Origin: Corynebacterium kefirresidentii
Lineage (GTDB): Bacteria; Actinomycetota; Actinomycetes; Mycobacteriales; Mycobacteriaceae
Assembly: GCA_002154655.1 (NCBI GenBank)
Contig: NGUZ01000010.1
Location: 1 to 64,000 of the forward strand
DNA length: 64,000 nucleotides
Direction: 5' to 3'
Part shown: positions 17,135 to 26,392 of the stretch, piece after piece
How positions within the stretch are numbered: the first letter of the stretch is position 1
Layout: each line of letters begins with the position of its first letter
Notes under the pieces: generated by a model
The model's database searches: none
Told to the model about the DNA's origin: nothing
The model's input: only the letters and a program-made list of their open reading frames with translations
Translations under genes and position numbers: made by a program

Positions 17135-17986
17135 TTAGTGCACGAAGGCGAGGGCGTCCTCGGCAGTACTGTGGCTATAGCTTTCATCGGACCTGGCGAG
17201 CTTATTGCCGCGCAGCACCAGCCAGATGCTCAGCGGGTAGAGGATAAGCGCTACCGTGACGGCCTGGATGATGGCGGCCACCTCGGAATCGTGCAGGTAG
17301 TTCCAGCAAAAGTGCAGGAGAAAAGCGGCGGCGAGGCAGCCGAGGAAGACGCCGATGCGCCACCACAGCGGCTTGGCCGCGGCATAGAGCGCCCAGCCGA
17401 TGCCCCATCCGGCCAGCGCGGTGAGCAAGACGTGTAGGCCAGGGCCGGCGATAAGCCGCAGGCCCCACATCTCAAATAAGCCCTGGATATCGCTATCAGG
17501 ATGCATGGTGGCGCCCATGGCGCCGTAGAGGATATTTTCGCAGGCCTCGAAGCCAAGGCCCACCACTGCGCCCACCATCCAGCCATGCCATGGGCGGTTG
17601 AGCTGGCGGAAGGACATGAGCACGAAGATTACGCCGGTGGCCTTAGAAATTTCTTCCGGATAGGCACCGCTCCACGACATCATGGCGTCGACCCAGCCGG
17701 AGCCAATGGCGAGCTGCATGACCGGGCCAGCGCTGATAAGCGCCAAGGCAACGGCTACTCCGCCGCCCCAAAGGAAAGCCAGCGTGGCCCATAGGCGCGC
17801 CGGGCGGGCCCACATGGGGCTGCGCTGCAGCAGGTAGATGACCAGCGCCACGAGTATGGCGGCGATGAGCAGGCTGAGCAGGCCCATCAGGGGAGAAATC
17901 AAAAATGTGCTTAGCGTCTGGAAAAAGAAGGCGATGAGTCCAATGCCGGATAAGATCCACAGCGTGGTGCGAAAGAGCTTAGACAT
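17135..17986 (-). CDS. PrsW-like intramembrane metalloprotease
   Basis: A 283-aa polytopic membrane protein with about eight hydrophobic segments. The PrsW family landmarks are present in order: YPEEISKATGVIF (paired Glu), GLGFEACENILYG (FExxEN) and GPGLHVLLTALAGWGIG (His). In other bacteria PrsW cleaves anti-sigma factors, and actinobacterial homologues are largely uncharacterised. The start follows directly on the stop of the upstream gene (TAG then ATG), so the two form an operon; the partner may be a substrate or accessory protein, which is inference. Confidence 0.8.
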   Translation of the reverse strand: MSKLFRTTLWILSGIGLIAFFFQTLSTFLISPLMGLLSLLIAAILVALVIYLLQRSPMWARPARLWATLAFLWGGGVAVALALISAGPVMQLAIGSGWVDAMMSWSGAYPEEISKATGVIFVLMSFRQLNRPWHGWMVGAVVGLGFEACENILYGAMGATMHPDSDIQGLFEMWGLRLIAGPGLHVLLTALAGWGIGWALYAAAKPLWWRIGVFLGCLAAAFLLHFCWNYLHDSEVAAIIQAVTVALILYPLSIWLVLRGNKLARSDESYSHSTAEDALAFVH

Positions 17987-18568
17987 CTAGAACATCAACT
18001 CCCCGGAGAAGTCAGCGAATTTTGCATCGGCATCGGCGGGCAGATCCTCTTGGCCGAAGGCATGCCAAATGCGAGAGGCGGTGGCGCGGGCCTGCTCACC
18101 CTTGCCGGTCACGGTAACCACCCAATCCTTGTTTTCGTCCTCGCCGGTGCCGTCGAGGGAGAGGGCGGCGGTGGAGGAGGGGGCGTCGGCAAGCAGGAGC
18201 GCTCCGTTGGTGCCGTCGAAGGTAGGGGCATCGGCAGGCAAAGGCGCCATGGCTAGAGCGCGGACCATGCGGCGCAAGGTGGTGGCATCGTCTTTGGCAT
18301 CCTCAGTAAGGGTGGCTTGTACGCTGACATCGCCGCAGTTCCAGCCGATGCTGGCGAGGGATTCATAGTCGCGCTCGCAGTAAAGATCGGGAACGTCAAT
18401 CTCCCAGTCCTGGCTGGGCTCAGCTAGGGTGACCTGCTCGACGTCTGCGGAAGAATCCCCCAGCGCCGCCTGCACGATCATGGGCAGGGCAAGAACCACC
18501 GCCACGAACGCAAAGACAGCGCAGAAAAGGCGCCGCGGCTGCGCTGGAGGAAAGCGATAAAAATTCAT
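17987..18568 (-). CDS. Membrane-anchored exported protein, unknown function
   Basis: A 193-aa protein not matching a family I know. One N-terminal hydrophobic helix (LFCAVFAFVAVVLALPMIV) is a signal anchor; the remaining ~150 residues are extracytoplasmic, acidic and contain two cysteines (LYCERDYESLASIGWNCG) that may form a disulphide. Start ATG 18568 is chosen because TAAGGT lies 7 nt upstream on the minus strand (18576-18581), the leaderless pattern. It is co-transcribed with the PrsW-like protease and divergent from the M13 peptidase, with only 42 bp between start codons. Confidence 0.7.
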   Translation of the reverse strand: MNFYRFPPAQPRRLFCAVFAFVAVVLALPMIVQAALGDSSADVEQVTLAEPSQDWEIDVPDLYCERDYESLASIGWNCGDVSVQATLTEDAKDDATTLRRMVRALAMAPLPADAPTFDGTNGALLLADAPSSTAALSLDGTGEDENKDWVVTVTGKGEQARATASRIWHAFGQEDLPADADAKFADFSGELMF

Positions 18569-18610
18569 GGACCACACCTTATCTTGTCGCTTTGCCCTAG
18601 AGTGGCAAGC
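18569..18610. promoter_or_regulatory. Divergent leaderless promoters
   Basis: Back-to-back -10 boxes: TAAGGT on the minus strand (18576-18581) and TAGAGT on the plus strand (18598-18603), each exactly 7 nt from its ATG. The -35 region of each must lie under the other promoter or gene. Confidence 0.55.
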
Positions 18611-20545
18611 ATGAAAGATCTTTATCAACTAGTCAATGGACCCTGGCTGGAAAGCCACGTTATTCCCGATGATCGCGGCGTGGACGGCACCTTTCACGCG
18701 CTGCGCGACGAGGCCGAAGAACTCGTCCACGATATCGTGCAAAAGGACAATGGCCGACCGGGCAAGCTCTATGCCTCCTTTATGGATACCGAAGGGGTTA
18801 ATGCGGCCGGCATGGCTCCATTGGATGCGGATCTGGACCGCCTGAGCGCGGCCGACCCAGAGGAATTAGCGCAACGCCTGGGTGAACTCGAGCGCACCGG
18901 TGTCGGCTCCCCGGTGACCTTTTGGGTATCCAAGGACTCTGGTTCCGAGGACGCCATTGCCTATGTCATTCAATCCGGCCTGGGCCTGCCGGATGAGGCT
19001 TATTACCGCGAGGAAGCCCACGCCGAAACGCTGGCCGCCTATGAAAAGCATGTGGCAGAGATGCTGGAGTTCCTCGACCCAGCCCGCCTCTTCGGCCTGG
19101 GCGCCGAGGTAGCCGCCCAGCGCATCGTGGGCCTGGAAAAGGAACTTGCCGCTGGCCATTGGGATGTGGTCTCCACCCGCGATGCGGTCAAGACCTATAA
19201 CCCGTGTGAGTTTGGTGAGCTGCCCACCATGGCTCGCGCCGTGCTCTCCGGCGGCAACCTGCCGGAGCACCGCGTAGTCAATATGATGCCGTCCTACCTC
19301 GAGCACTTCGAGAGCCTTTTTACCTCCGAGCGCATGGCCGATTGGCAGCTGTGGGCCACCTGGCACATCCTGCGCTCCCGCGCGGCCATGCTGCCGGAGG
19401 AAGTAGGCGCGAAGAACTTTGAGTTCTACGGCACCAAGCTCTCCGGCGCCACCCAGCAGCGCGACCGGTGGAAGCGCGCGGTAGGCCTGGCTGAGTCCCT
19501 CGTGGGAGAAGAGATTGGCCAGGTATTCGTGGATAAGCACTTCCCGGCTTCCTCCAAGCGCGAGATGGATGAGCTGGTGGCCTACCTCATTGCTGCCTAC
19601 CGCGAGCGCATCTCTCAGCTGGAGTGGATGACCCCGGCCACCCGTGAGCGTGCCTTGGAGAAACTTTCCCAGTTCAAGGCCAAGATTGGCTTCCCGGATT
19701 CCTGGCGCGATTATTCCGGCCTCGAGGTCTCCGGCAAGGGCGCGGACCTGCTGGCCAATGCGCGTGCCGGCTCTGCCTTTTCTCATGACTTCGAGCTGGC
19801 CAAGATCGGCAAGCCGGCCGATCGCGACGAGTGGGTGACTACCCCGCAAACGGCCAACGCCTTTTATAACCCAGTGGTCAATGACATCACCTTCCCGGCG
19901 GCAATCCTGCGCCCGCCGTTTTATAACCCGAAGGCCGATGCCGCAGAAAACTTCGGCGCTATTGGTGCCGTCATTGGCCACGAAATTGGCCACGGCTTTG
20001 ATGACCAGGGCTCGCAGTTTGATGGTCAGGGCAACCTGAATTCTTGGTGGTCCGATGAGGATCGCGCTGCCTTTGAAAAGCTCACCGCCAAGCTGGTGGA
20101 GCAGTTCAATGGCCAGATACCGACGGTGCTCAAGGAGGCCGGCATCGAATCTACTGGGGTGAACGGCAGCTTTACCCTGGGCGAGAATATCGGTGACCTG
20201 GGTGGCTTGGGTATCGCCGTGGTGGCTTTTAAGAACTACTGCGCCGATAAAGGCATCGACCTGCAGGGCAAGGAGGAAAATTTCGAGGTAGACGGTGCCG
20301 AGCCAGAGCTGGCTGAGCATACCTACAATGGCCTGCAGCGCTTCTTCCTGTCCTGGGCCCGCGTATGGCGCACCGCCATCCGTCCGGAGATGGCCACCCA
20401 GTACCTAGCCATTGACCCGCACTCGCCGGCGGAGTTCCGCTGCAACCTCATTGCGGCCAATATTGCGGAGTTCTACGAGGCCTTTGACGTGGCAGAGGAT
20501 TCTGCCATGTACATTGCGCCGGAGGATCGCGTCACCATTTGGTAG
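18611..20545 (+). CDS. M13-family zinc metallopeptidase (PepO-like)
   Basis: A 644-aa neprilysin-type peptidase. Zinc motif HEIGH is at 457-461 within GHEIGHGFDDQGSQ, with the third ligand Glu525 in GENIGD (Asp529), and substrate-binding NAFYNP plus the C-terminal M13 region. No signal peptide or membrane helix is seen, so it is probably cytosolic, acting on oligopeptides. ATG 18611 is chosen over the longer frame because of TAGAGT 7 nt upstream. Length is normal for M13 proteins without a membrane anchor. Confidence 0.9.
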   Translation: MKDLYQLVNGPWLESHVIPDDRGVDGTFHALRDEAEELVHDIVQKDNGRPGKLYASFMDTEGVNAAGMAPLDADLDRLSAADPEELAQRLGELERTGVGSPVTFWVSKDSGSEDAIAYVIQSGLGLPDEAYYREEAHAETLAAYEKHVAEMLEFLDPARLFGLGAEVAAQRIVGLEKELAAGHWDVVSTRDAVKTYNPCEFGELPTMARAVLSGGNLPEHRVVNMMPSYLEHFESLFTSERMADWQLWATWHILRSRAAMLPEEVGAKNFEFYGTKLSGATQQRDRWKRAVGLAESLVGEEIGQVFVDKHFPASSKREMDELVAYLIAAYRERISQLEWMTPATRERALEKLSQFKAKIGFPDSWRDYSGLEVSGKGADLLANARAGSAFSHDFELAKIGKPADRDEWVTTPQTANAFYNPVVNDITFPAAILRPPFYNPKADAAENFGAIGAVIGHEIGHGFDDQGSQFDGQGNLNSWWSDEDRAAFEKLTAKLVEQFNGQIPTVLKEAGIESTGVNGSFTLGENIGDLGGLGIAVVAFKNYCADKGIDLQGKEENFEVDGAEPELAEHTYNGLQRFFLSWARVWRTAIRPEMATQYLAIDPHSPAEFRCNLIAANIAEFYEAFDVAEDSAMYIAPEDRVTIW

Positions 20546-20584
20546 CCCTTTCCGCCGGTAGGCGGTGCGCGTAGGCTCGGTGGC

Positions 20585-21478
20585 ATGACTAACGCAGATG
20601 CTAACCAGGATCCGCACCGCCCGCTGGAGCCGGGACAGGAGTGGCACATCGGCGGCCAGGACCGCCAGATGGACGACAAGGAGCAGCTCGAGCAGCTCGT
20701 TGCCTATATCGATGCCCACTATGACACCCCGGATTTCCGCCCACCGTGGGCTGGGGGCGGCTCTCCTGAGGCGGATCAATATTGCGCGCTCTTGCCGGAT
20801 CGCATTACGCATGCGGCAATGATGGTGCTCGGCACTGCGGTGGACCATGCGCTACCGGGCACTGCGTACACGGAGGGCATCAGCGTGGAAGAGTCCGAGG
20901 CGGGCGCAATTTTCCGGCCCAGCACCCCCACCGGCCGGTGGGCGGTGTCGCTCCATTCCGGCGGCTGGTGGCGCGGTGCTGGCCAGGCACTAGAGATGCA
21001 ATGGCGCCCTGAGGTAGCCGCCGCCGCGCAACTATCTGGCACCACCATCATCGATGTGGACTATCCGCTTGCACCCGCGCACACGGTGGCAGAGATGGTC
21101 ACTGCCGTGCAGCACGCCATCGACTATGCCCGCAAGCAGGGTGCTTCCAACGTCACCACCTGGGGATATTCCTCCGGCGGGGCACTAGCGGCGCTTGCGC
21201 CTGCCGACGCCCTCCTGCTCACCTTCCCCGATTTCGGTGCCCTGGAAAATCTGCCTGAGGACCTCCGTGCCGGCTATGCAATCCCGGCGGACCTTTCTAA
21301 TCTCTGCCCGGTGACTTTCGTGCAGACCGCGACCGAGGATGAGATTGCTGCGCGTGTTTCTGTGCCCGGCGCCGTGGCGCGCGATTATGTCTCTACCCAC
21401 CGCGTGTCTACCCCGGTGGTTGCCCGTCAGCGCGTGCGGGATGCGGCCGCGTTCCTGGCAGGAGAGTTGGAAAAATAA
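20585..21478 (+). CDS. Alpha/beta-hydrolase fold protein
   Basis: A 297-aa cytosolic hydrolase-like protein. It has an HGG-like oxyanion element (SLHSGGWWRGAGQ), the elbow TWGYSSGGALAA with a plausible nucleophile Ser, and a YPLAPAHTVAEM segment typical of the hormone-sensitive-lipase/esterase branch. The N-terminal ~70 residues (PGQEWHIGGQDRQMDDKEQL) are hydrophilic and not part of the fold. The late region lacks an obvious GH-type catalytic His, so activity is uncertain. Leaderless start: TAGGCT at 20572-20577, 7 nt before ATG. Confidence 0.7.
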   Translation: MTNADANQDPHRPLEPGQEWHIGGQDRQMDDKEQLEQLVAYIDAHYDTPDFRPPWAGGGSPEADQYCALLPDRITHAAMMVLGTAVDHALPGTAYTEGISVEESEAGAIFRPSTPTGRWAVSLHSGGWWRGAGQALEMQWRPEVAAAAQLSGTTIIDVDYPLAPAHTVAEMVTAVQHAIDYARKQGASNVTTWGYSSGGALAALAPADALLLTFPDFGALENLPEDLRAGYAIPADLSNLCPVTFVQTATEDEIAARVSVPGAVARDYVSTHRVSTPVVARQRVRDAAAFLAGELEK

Positions 21479-21506
21479 CAATTGCCTGGAGGTTCCATGA
21501 TAAAAG

Positions 21507-21541
21507 GGAACTAGTTTCAATAGGCTCGCGACTAGTTCCGC
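21507..21541 (+). promoter_or_regulatory. Hairpin abutting the PepSY start codon
   Basis: GGAACTAGT (21507-21515) and ACTAGTTCC (21531-21539) form a perfect 9-bp inverted repeat with a 15-nt loop, ending 2 nt before ATG 21542. No ribosome site lies between hairpin and start. It could be an operator or an RNA structure hiding the start. Confidence 0.5.
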
Positions 21542-22918
21542 ATGACCATATCCACTCATGGCGCGCTATCGCGCCTGCATAAATTCGCCGGCGTAATGAT
21601 TGCGCCCTTCCTCATAGTCGCGGCATTAAGCGGGTTTCTCTATGCCTTGGCGCCCACCTTTGAACCGTGGATTTACCACGATGAGGTGACAGCCACCGCG
21701 CAAGGCAGCCCGCGCAGCCTTGATGAACAGATTGCCGCCGCCCAGCGCCAGCACCCAGATGGGACGGTGGTTCGGGTTGAGCCTTCCGAAGACCCGCAGG
21801 AGACCACCCGCGTGCTTTTCGACGACCCCACCGCCCCCAGTTCCAGCTATACCCACGCTGTCTTTGTAGACCCGGTGGACCTGCACATCACTGGCGAACT
21901 ACAACAATATGGCGGCTCGCGGGCGCTGCCTTTCCGTACGTGGGCCTCTAATGGCCACCGCACCCTATGGTTGGGCGAGCCTGGCCGTCTCTATGCCGAA
22001 CTTGCGGCCTCGTGGCTCGGCGCGCTGAGCATCCTCGGTCTCTACCTGTGGCTCAAGCGTAAACAAAGGAATAAGAAGCAGCCCTCCAAGGTACTGGCGC
22101 TGCACGCCCGCGTGGGTGCCTGGTTGTTGCCGGGCTTCCTCTTTCTTACCGTTACCGGCCTGACATGGTCGCTGGTGGCGGGCACAGGTATTGGCAAGGT
22201 GCGGGAGGAACTTAATTGGAAGGAACCGTCCGTGGCGACCTCCGTTGCAGAAGCGGGGGCTAGTACTGGGACAGGGGAGCATGCCAACCACGCCGGGCAC
22301 GCGGGTCACGCCGGGCATACGGGACACCACGGTGCCGCAGAACTCGCCGGAGCCCAAACTGCAGAATCGACCGCCCGTAGCCAGGGTTTGACCGGGGTGT
22401 TGGAAATGACCCCACCGGAAAACCCCGGCGATGCGTGGGCTGTGCGCGAGGCTCGTGCGGCCTTCAAGTTACGCAGCGACGCCGTAGCGGTTACTCCGAA
22501 CGGGGAGGTCATCGACCGCATCAATTCGGCCGACTGGCCGCTTGCGGCACAGCTAACCTCGTGGCTCATCCAGCTGCACATGGGTACGCTTTTTGGAATC
22601 TATAGCCAGGTTGCATTGGCGGTACTCGCCCTCGGCCTGCTCGTGGTGAGCATTGCGGGCCTGTGGATGTGGTGGAAGAAACCGCGCCGCCGCCTGCCCG
22701 AGCTAAAAATTACCCCCGCCGTGCTGGCGGGGGCGGTGGCCTACTCAATCATCGCGCCTCTCTTTGGCGCTTCGCTGCTGCTGTTTTTCCTAGGTGATTG
22801 GATCGTGCGGCGCCTGCGCGCCCCGAAGCGGGATCGGGGCGCGGCCGCTGGGGAGGTTACTCCTCGCCCTCGGGGCGAATCTTCATCTCGGAGTCTTTCC
22901 ACAGTCCGGAACGGGTAA
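21542..22918 (+). CDS. PepSY-associated TM protein with His-rich loop
   Basis: A 458-aa membrane protein of the PepSY-TM family, often linked to iron uptake or metal reduction. There are about five hydrophobic segments: near residues 15-35, 155-175, 195-215, a pair at ~350-380, and ~395-420. Residues ~245-265 hold an unusual histidine run (HANHAGHAGHAGHTGHHG) in the extracytoplasmic loop that could bind Zn, Cu or Fe. A hairpin sits directly before the ATG. The last ~20 codons overlap, antisense, the 3' end of emb; the stop lies at 22916-22918. Confidence 0.75.
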   Translation: MTISTHGALSRLHKFAGVMIAPFLIVAALSGFLYALAPTFEPWIYHDEVTATAQGSPRSLDEQIAAAQRQHPDGTVVRVEPSEDPQETTRVLFDDPTAPSSSYTHAVFVDPVDLHITGELQQYGGSRALPFRTWASNGHRTLWLGEPGRLYAELAASWLGALSILGLYLWLKRKQRNKKQPSKVLALHARVGAWLLPGFLFLTVTGLTWSLVAGTGIGKVREELNWKEPSVATSVAEAGASTGTGEHANHAGHAGHAGHTGHHGAAELAGAQTAESTARSQGLTGVLEMTPPENPGDAWAVREARAAFKLRSDAVAVTPNGEVIDRINSADWPLAAQLTSWLIQLHMGTLFGIYSQVALAVLALGLLVVSIAGLWMWWKKPRRRLPELKITPAVLAGAVAYSIIAPLFGASLLLFFLGDWIVRRLRAPKRDRGAAAGEVTPRPRGESSSRSLSTVRNG

Positions 22919-25900
22919 TGTCCTCATAATCAATCTCGGCTGGGACTGGGGCATTGCCCTGTGAATCGGTACGCAGTTCGTACTTTTCGATGGCACCCCA
23001 GTCGCGTGCCCAATCATTATTGAGGTAGCTCGGGATCTCATAGGAGTAGTTGACCGCCTCCGCGGTGGACATGGCACCACCACCAGAGAAGGATTGGAAG
23101 TCCGTCAGCGAGGTCTGTGCCGAGGAGTCCGGCAGGATGCGATACTCCGGGATTTCCGTGACGCCGGCAAAGTGGTCAAAGGTGCGCTGGCACGGGAACT
23201 GTAGGGCTACGGCCCAGTCCAATAGCGCCGGGGTGTCCTTGGAGAACTGGTTATTGATGGTGTCCAGCTCTGGGACGCGCGGCGGAGTAAAGGCCAGCCA
23301 GTCATCCTCATCGGTGGAATCATCCGTTGCTACCAGGCGCACCACGTTGGCATCCTTTGGCAACTTATCCAGCGGCAGGCGCAGGTTGCGCCACTTTGGC
23401 GTGGCACCGACGGCGGAGAGTTCTTCCTCGCCAGTATTGGTGACCTTTCCGGAGTCATCGATGGTGCCGTACTCGAGGCTAAGCTTCATGCCTTCCTGCT
23501 CTACCCCGTTGACGTCGTGGTGGTAGATATTGCCGGCTGCAGATACGGCGAGCACGGGAGTATTGTCCTTGGCCTCTGGCAGGTTGTACCACTTGGTGGT
23601 CACCTCAGAGGTGGAGTCTTGCGCCTCGGAATAGGAGCCGAGCACCGGGACCTTGGTGTAATCCAGGTTGAACGGCAGGTGCATGGTAGAGCCATTGACA
23701 CCCTCAGTGCCGCGTACTCCACCCTCCGAGGTATTGGTAGTTTCCTTGGACTTTTTGTCCTTTTTGTCTTGCTTATTCTTTGTCTCCTGGGAATCAGCGG
23801 AATCGCTGCTACCGCCGGATTCGGTATCCGCACCCGAGGTAGCGGTCTCCGCGCTATCGGAGGAGGAGTCGCTGGAGCCATCCGCGATGGCACCTACGGA
23901 GGCGGAATTCTGGTTTTCCGGCTCGATGGATTCAGGGATGAAGTTTGGCTCGAAGCCCTTGTGGGTCTCGTCCTGGTCCACCAGGGAATCGCCCAAGTCG
24001 CCTTCGACCGGGGTCAGGAAGGAATCATTGGTGTTGGTCTCCACCATGGTCTGATCCGCCAGAGCGCAGGTATTGCCGCGCAGGGAGGCCACGTTGCCCT
24101 TGCCCACGGAGTAGGAATCCGCCTGCGAGACGGTGGCCTTGGCAAAGGAAGCACACGATAGCGCTACCACGATGGCACAGGCCAAGGCGATGGGCGCGGA
24201 CATGATACCGGCGGAGCGCGAAACCTTAGCGGCGGCATTTTTCTCAAATTCCGCCAGGGTGCCGGCCTCTTCTGCTTGGGACTTGCGGTAGCTATGGCGC
24301 AGGGACTGCACTATGCCGATGGCGAAGATGACCAGCGCGATGGCGAGGAGCACCTTATTGGCCTCGATGGCCTTGAATTGCACCGTACGATCCCACCACG
24401 GGATGCCAAAGGAGGAAACGTACCACCAGGCGTTCCAGCCGGCGAAGGAAATGGCCAGCAAGAAGACCACCGCAGCGATAGCGAAGGTGCGAGCACGCGG
24501 CGAACGCAGTGCGAATTGGGAGAGCACCACGGCACCGAGGGCGGCGATAACACCGGCCACGCCGGCGTAGATGCCAAAGTGGTGGGTCCACTTGGTGGGG
24601 GTGAACATGAGGAAGAACATGGACAGCGCCACGATAATGAGCAGGCGCTGGGTCGGGCCGACGGCAGCACCGACGACGCGGCGGTCCTTGATGAAGGCCG
24701 CCACGATGAGCACCAAGCAGAAGAGCATGGTGAAGACCGCGAAGCGGCGGGTGAGCGAGCCATCTACCGATTCCTGGAAGAGGGTGGAGTAGCGCGCGTA
24801 CTCCGCGTACCACGGCAGGGAGGGGCCGACCTCGGAGCGCACGCGGGTGGACTCCAGCACGGTCGATAGCGTCTGGTCACCAAAGGCGGCAACCATGATG
24901 GCGGTGCCAGCGCTAAGGAATGGCGCAATGAGCGCGAGCCAGCCCAGGGCGCCACCGCCCATGGACGGCACGCGCTCGGCCATGGCGCGGAAGAGGTGCG
25001 GCAGGCTGACCAGGAAGACGCCCACGGCAAAGAGGCCGGTGGGGCCGGCGGCCAGGGTAATGGTTGCGGCGATGGTGCCCACGGCCGCCGGGAGCAGGCG
25101 GCGGGTGGCGATGGCGCGCTCAAAGGAGGCCCAGGTAAACATCACGCCAAGCGCCACGATGGGCTCGGGGCGGGTGCCGTTATTATAGGGCAGCCAGAAG
25201 GCCAAGAACATAAGCGCCGCGGTCCAGTGAGCGACCCGGCGGCCGTCGACAAGCTGGCCAAAGCGCGGGAGTATCTCGCGGGAGAGGATAAACCAGATGA
25301 TGAGCCCAGAAATCAGGCCGGGCAAGCGCACGAAGACCGAGGCGGTGGAAATCTGGGAGAGAACGGCAACAAGGTCATAATAGGGGGCGCCGAAGGGCGC
25401 CTCTGGCACGCCGTACCAGCGGTAGTAGTTGGCCATGTAGGTCGCGTGATCGAAGATGCGGCTCATGGAGAAGATGAAGCCATCATCGGAGGTATTGGCG
25501 CCGAAGATATACCAAAATCCCAAGACGGCGGTCACCACGCCATCGAGCGGGCGCACCTTCTTCCACGTCTTAGGCATGAAGCCAAAGCGGCGGCCATCGA
25601 GGCGGTCGATGCGCCATAGGCAGAACAGGGATACGACCACCATGGCGGTGCCCAGCCACATGGCGATGGTCTTGAGCAACGTCGGGGAGGAGGTGAAGCG
25701 GGAATTGATATCGACGTGCACATTGAGGCCGTCGTCAAGCAGGGCCTGCACGTCCGCTTTATCGTCTATTTCGGTATAGACACCGGTGACCTGCGGGCGC
25801 AGATCCTCCTCGGTGGTCTTTTCATGATCCCCCACGCGCACGCTGGTGCCATCGCCCGTAGCAGAAATCTCAATCTTGGCGTCTTTAGGGAGCTTGGCTA

Positions 25901-26318
25901 CCTCTTTGGAGTTGAGGGTAAGCAGAACCTCATCCAAGGAGACAACGGAAAGGCCCTCCTCATTCGCGCGGACAAAAAGGCCGCGGTTGGAGGCTTTCTT
26001 GGACTCCGGCGGGACGGTGCCGTAGACCATGGACTGTCCCTCACGCAGCTCATCGACTGCGGAGATAGGGATGGTGGCCTGAAGATCCTCCGGCGCCACG
26101 GAAATGAGTGGCGCGTTGATGGATTGCACGGAATCATGCTGCGGCCAGTCATAAGAGGACTGAGTTTGGGTCACCGGCAGTAGCGGGGTGGCTACAAAAC
26201 ACAGGAAACCAATCAGTCCGGCAATGATCGCGGTCCACCGCAGGCCCGCGGGGGCGGCGGCGAAGCGGGAGCTAGCAGGTCGCGCTTGGGTGGTATTCGT
26301 AGTGAGGCTATCTGACAC
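22857..26318 (-). CDS. emb: Emb-type arabinofuranosyltransferase
   Basis: GT-C glycosyltransferase (GT53) of 1153 aa that extends the arabinan of arabinogalactan using decaprenyl-phospho-arabinose on the outer face of the membrane. About 13 membrane helices in the first ~700 residues are followed by a large extracytoplasmic C-terminal domain. The catalytic-type TSDDGFI loop motif is at ~276-282 and the Emb region YMANYYRWYGVPEAPFG follows. Corynebacteria usually have a single Emb, the target of ethambutol. A Ser/Asp/Lys low-complexity insert (about 23,740-23,900) sits in the soluble domain. GTG start with TAGACT 7 nt upstream. Confidence 0.92.
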   Translation of the reverse strand: MSDSLTTNTTQARPASSRFAAAPAGLRWTAIIAGLIGFLCFVATPLLPVTQTQSSYDWPQHDSVQSINAPLISVAPEDLQATIPISAVDELREGQSMVYGTVPPESKKASNRGLFVRANEEGLSVVSLDEVLLTLNSKEVAKLPKDAKIEISATGDGTSVRVGDHEKTTEEDLRPQVTGVYTEIDDKADVQALLDDGLNVHVDINSRFTSSPTLLKTIAMWLGTAMVVVSLFCLWRIDRLDGRRFGFMPKTWKKVRPLDGVVTAVLGFWYIFGANTSDDGFIFSMSRIFDHATYMANYYRWYGVPEAPFGAPYYDLVAVLSQISTASVFVRLPGLISGLIIWFILSREILPRFGQLVDGRRVAHWTAALMFLAFWLPYNNGTRPEPIVALGVMFTWASFERAIATRRLLPAAVGTIAATITLAAGPTGLFAVGVFLVSLPHLFRAMAERVPSMGGGALGWLALIAPFLSAGTAIMVAAFGDQTLSTVLESTRVRSEVGPSLPWYAEYARYSTLFQESVDGSLTRRFAVFTMLFCLVLIVAAFIKDRRVVGAAVGPTQRLLIIVALSMFFLMFTPTKWTHHFGIYAGVAGVIAALGAVVLSQFALRSPRARTFAIAAVVFLLAISFAGWNAWWYVSSFGIPWWDRTVQFKAIEANKVLLAIALVIFAIGIVQSLRHSYRKSQAEEAGTLAEFEKNAAAKVSRSAGIMSAPIALACAIVVALSCASFAKATVSQADSYSVGKGNVASLRGNTCALADQTMVETNTNDSFLTPVEGDLGDSLVDQDETHKGFEPNFIPESIEPENQNSASVGAIADGSSDSSSDSAETATSGADTESGGSSDSADSQETKNKQDKKDKKSKETTNTSEGGVRGTEGVNGSTMHLPFNLDYTKVPVLGSYSEAQDSTSEVTTKWYNLPEAKDNTPVLAVSAAGNIYHHDVNGVEQEGMKLSLEYGTIDDSGKVTNTGEEELSAVGATPKWRNLRLPLDKLPKDANVVRLVATDDSTDEDDWLAFTPPRVPELDTINNQFSKDTPALLDWAVALQFPCQRTFDHFAGVTEIPEYRILPDSSAQTSLTDFQSFSGGGAMSTAEAVNYSYEIPSYLNNDWARDWGAIEKYELRTDSQGNAPVPAEIDYEDITRSGLWKDSEMKIRPEGEE

Positions 26319-26392
26319 GGCGATTAGTCTACGTCAGATAACCCTCTCCGCCCGCGGGCACACCCTGCCACGGGCGGGAAGTGTGGGTGAAC

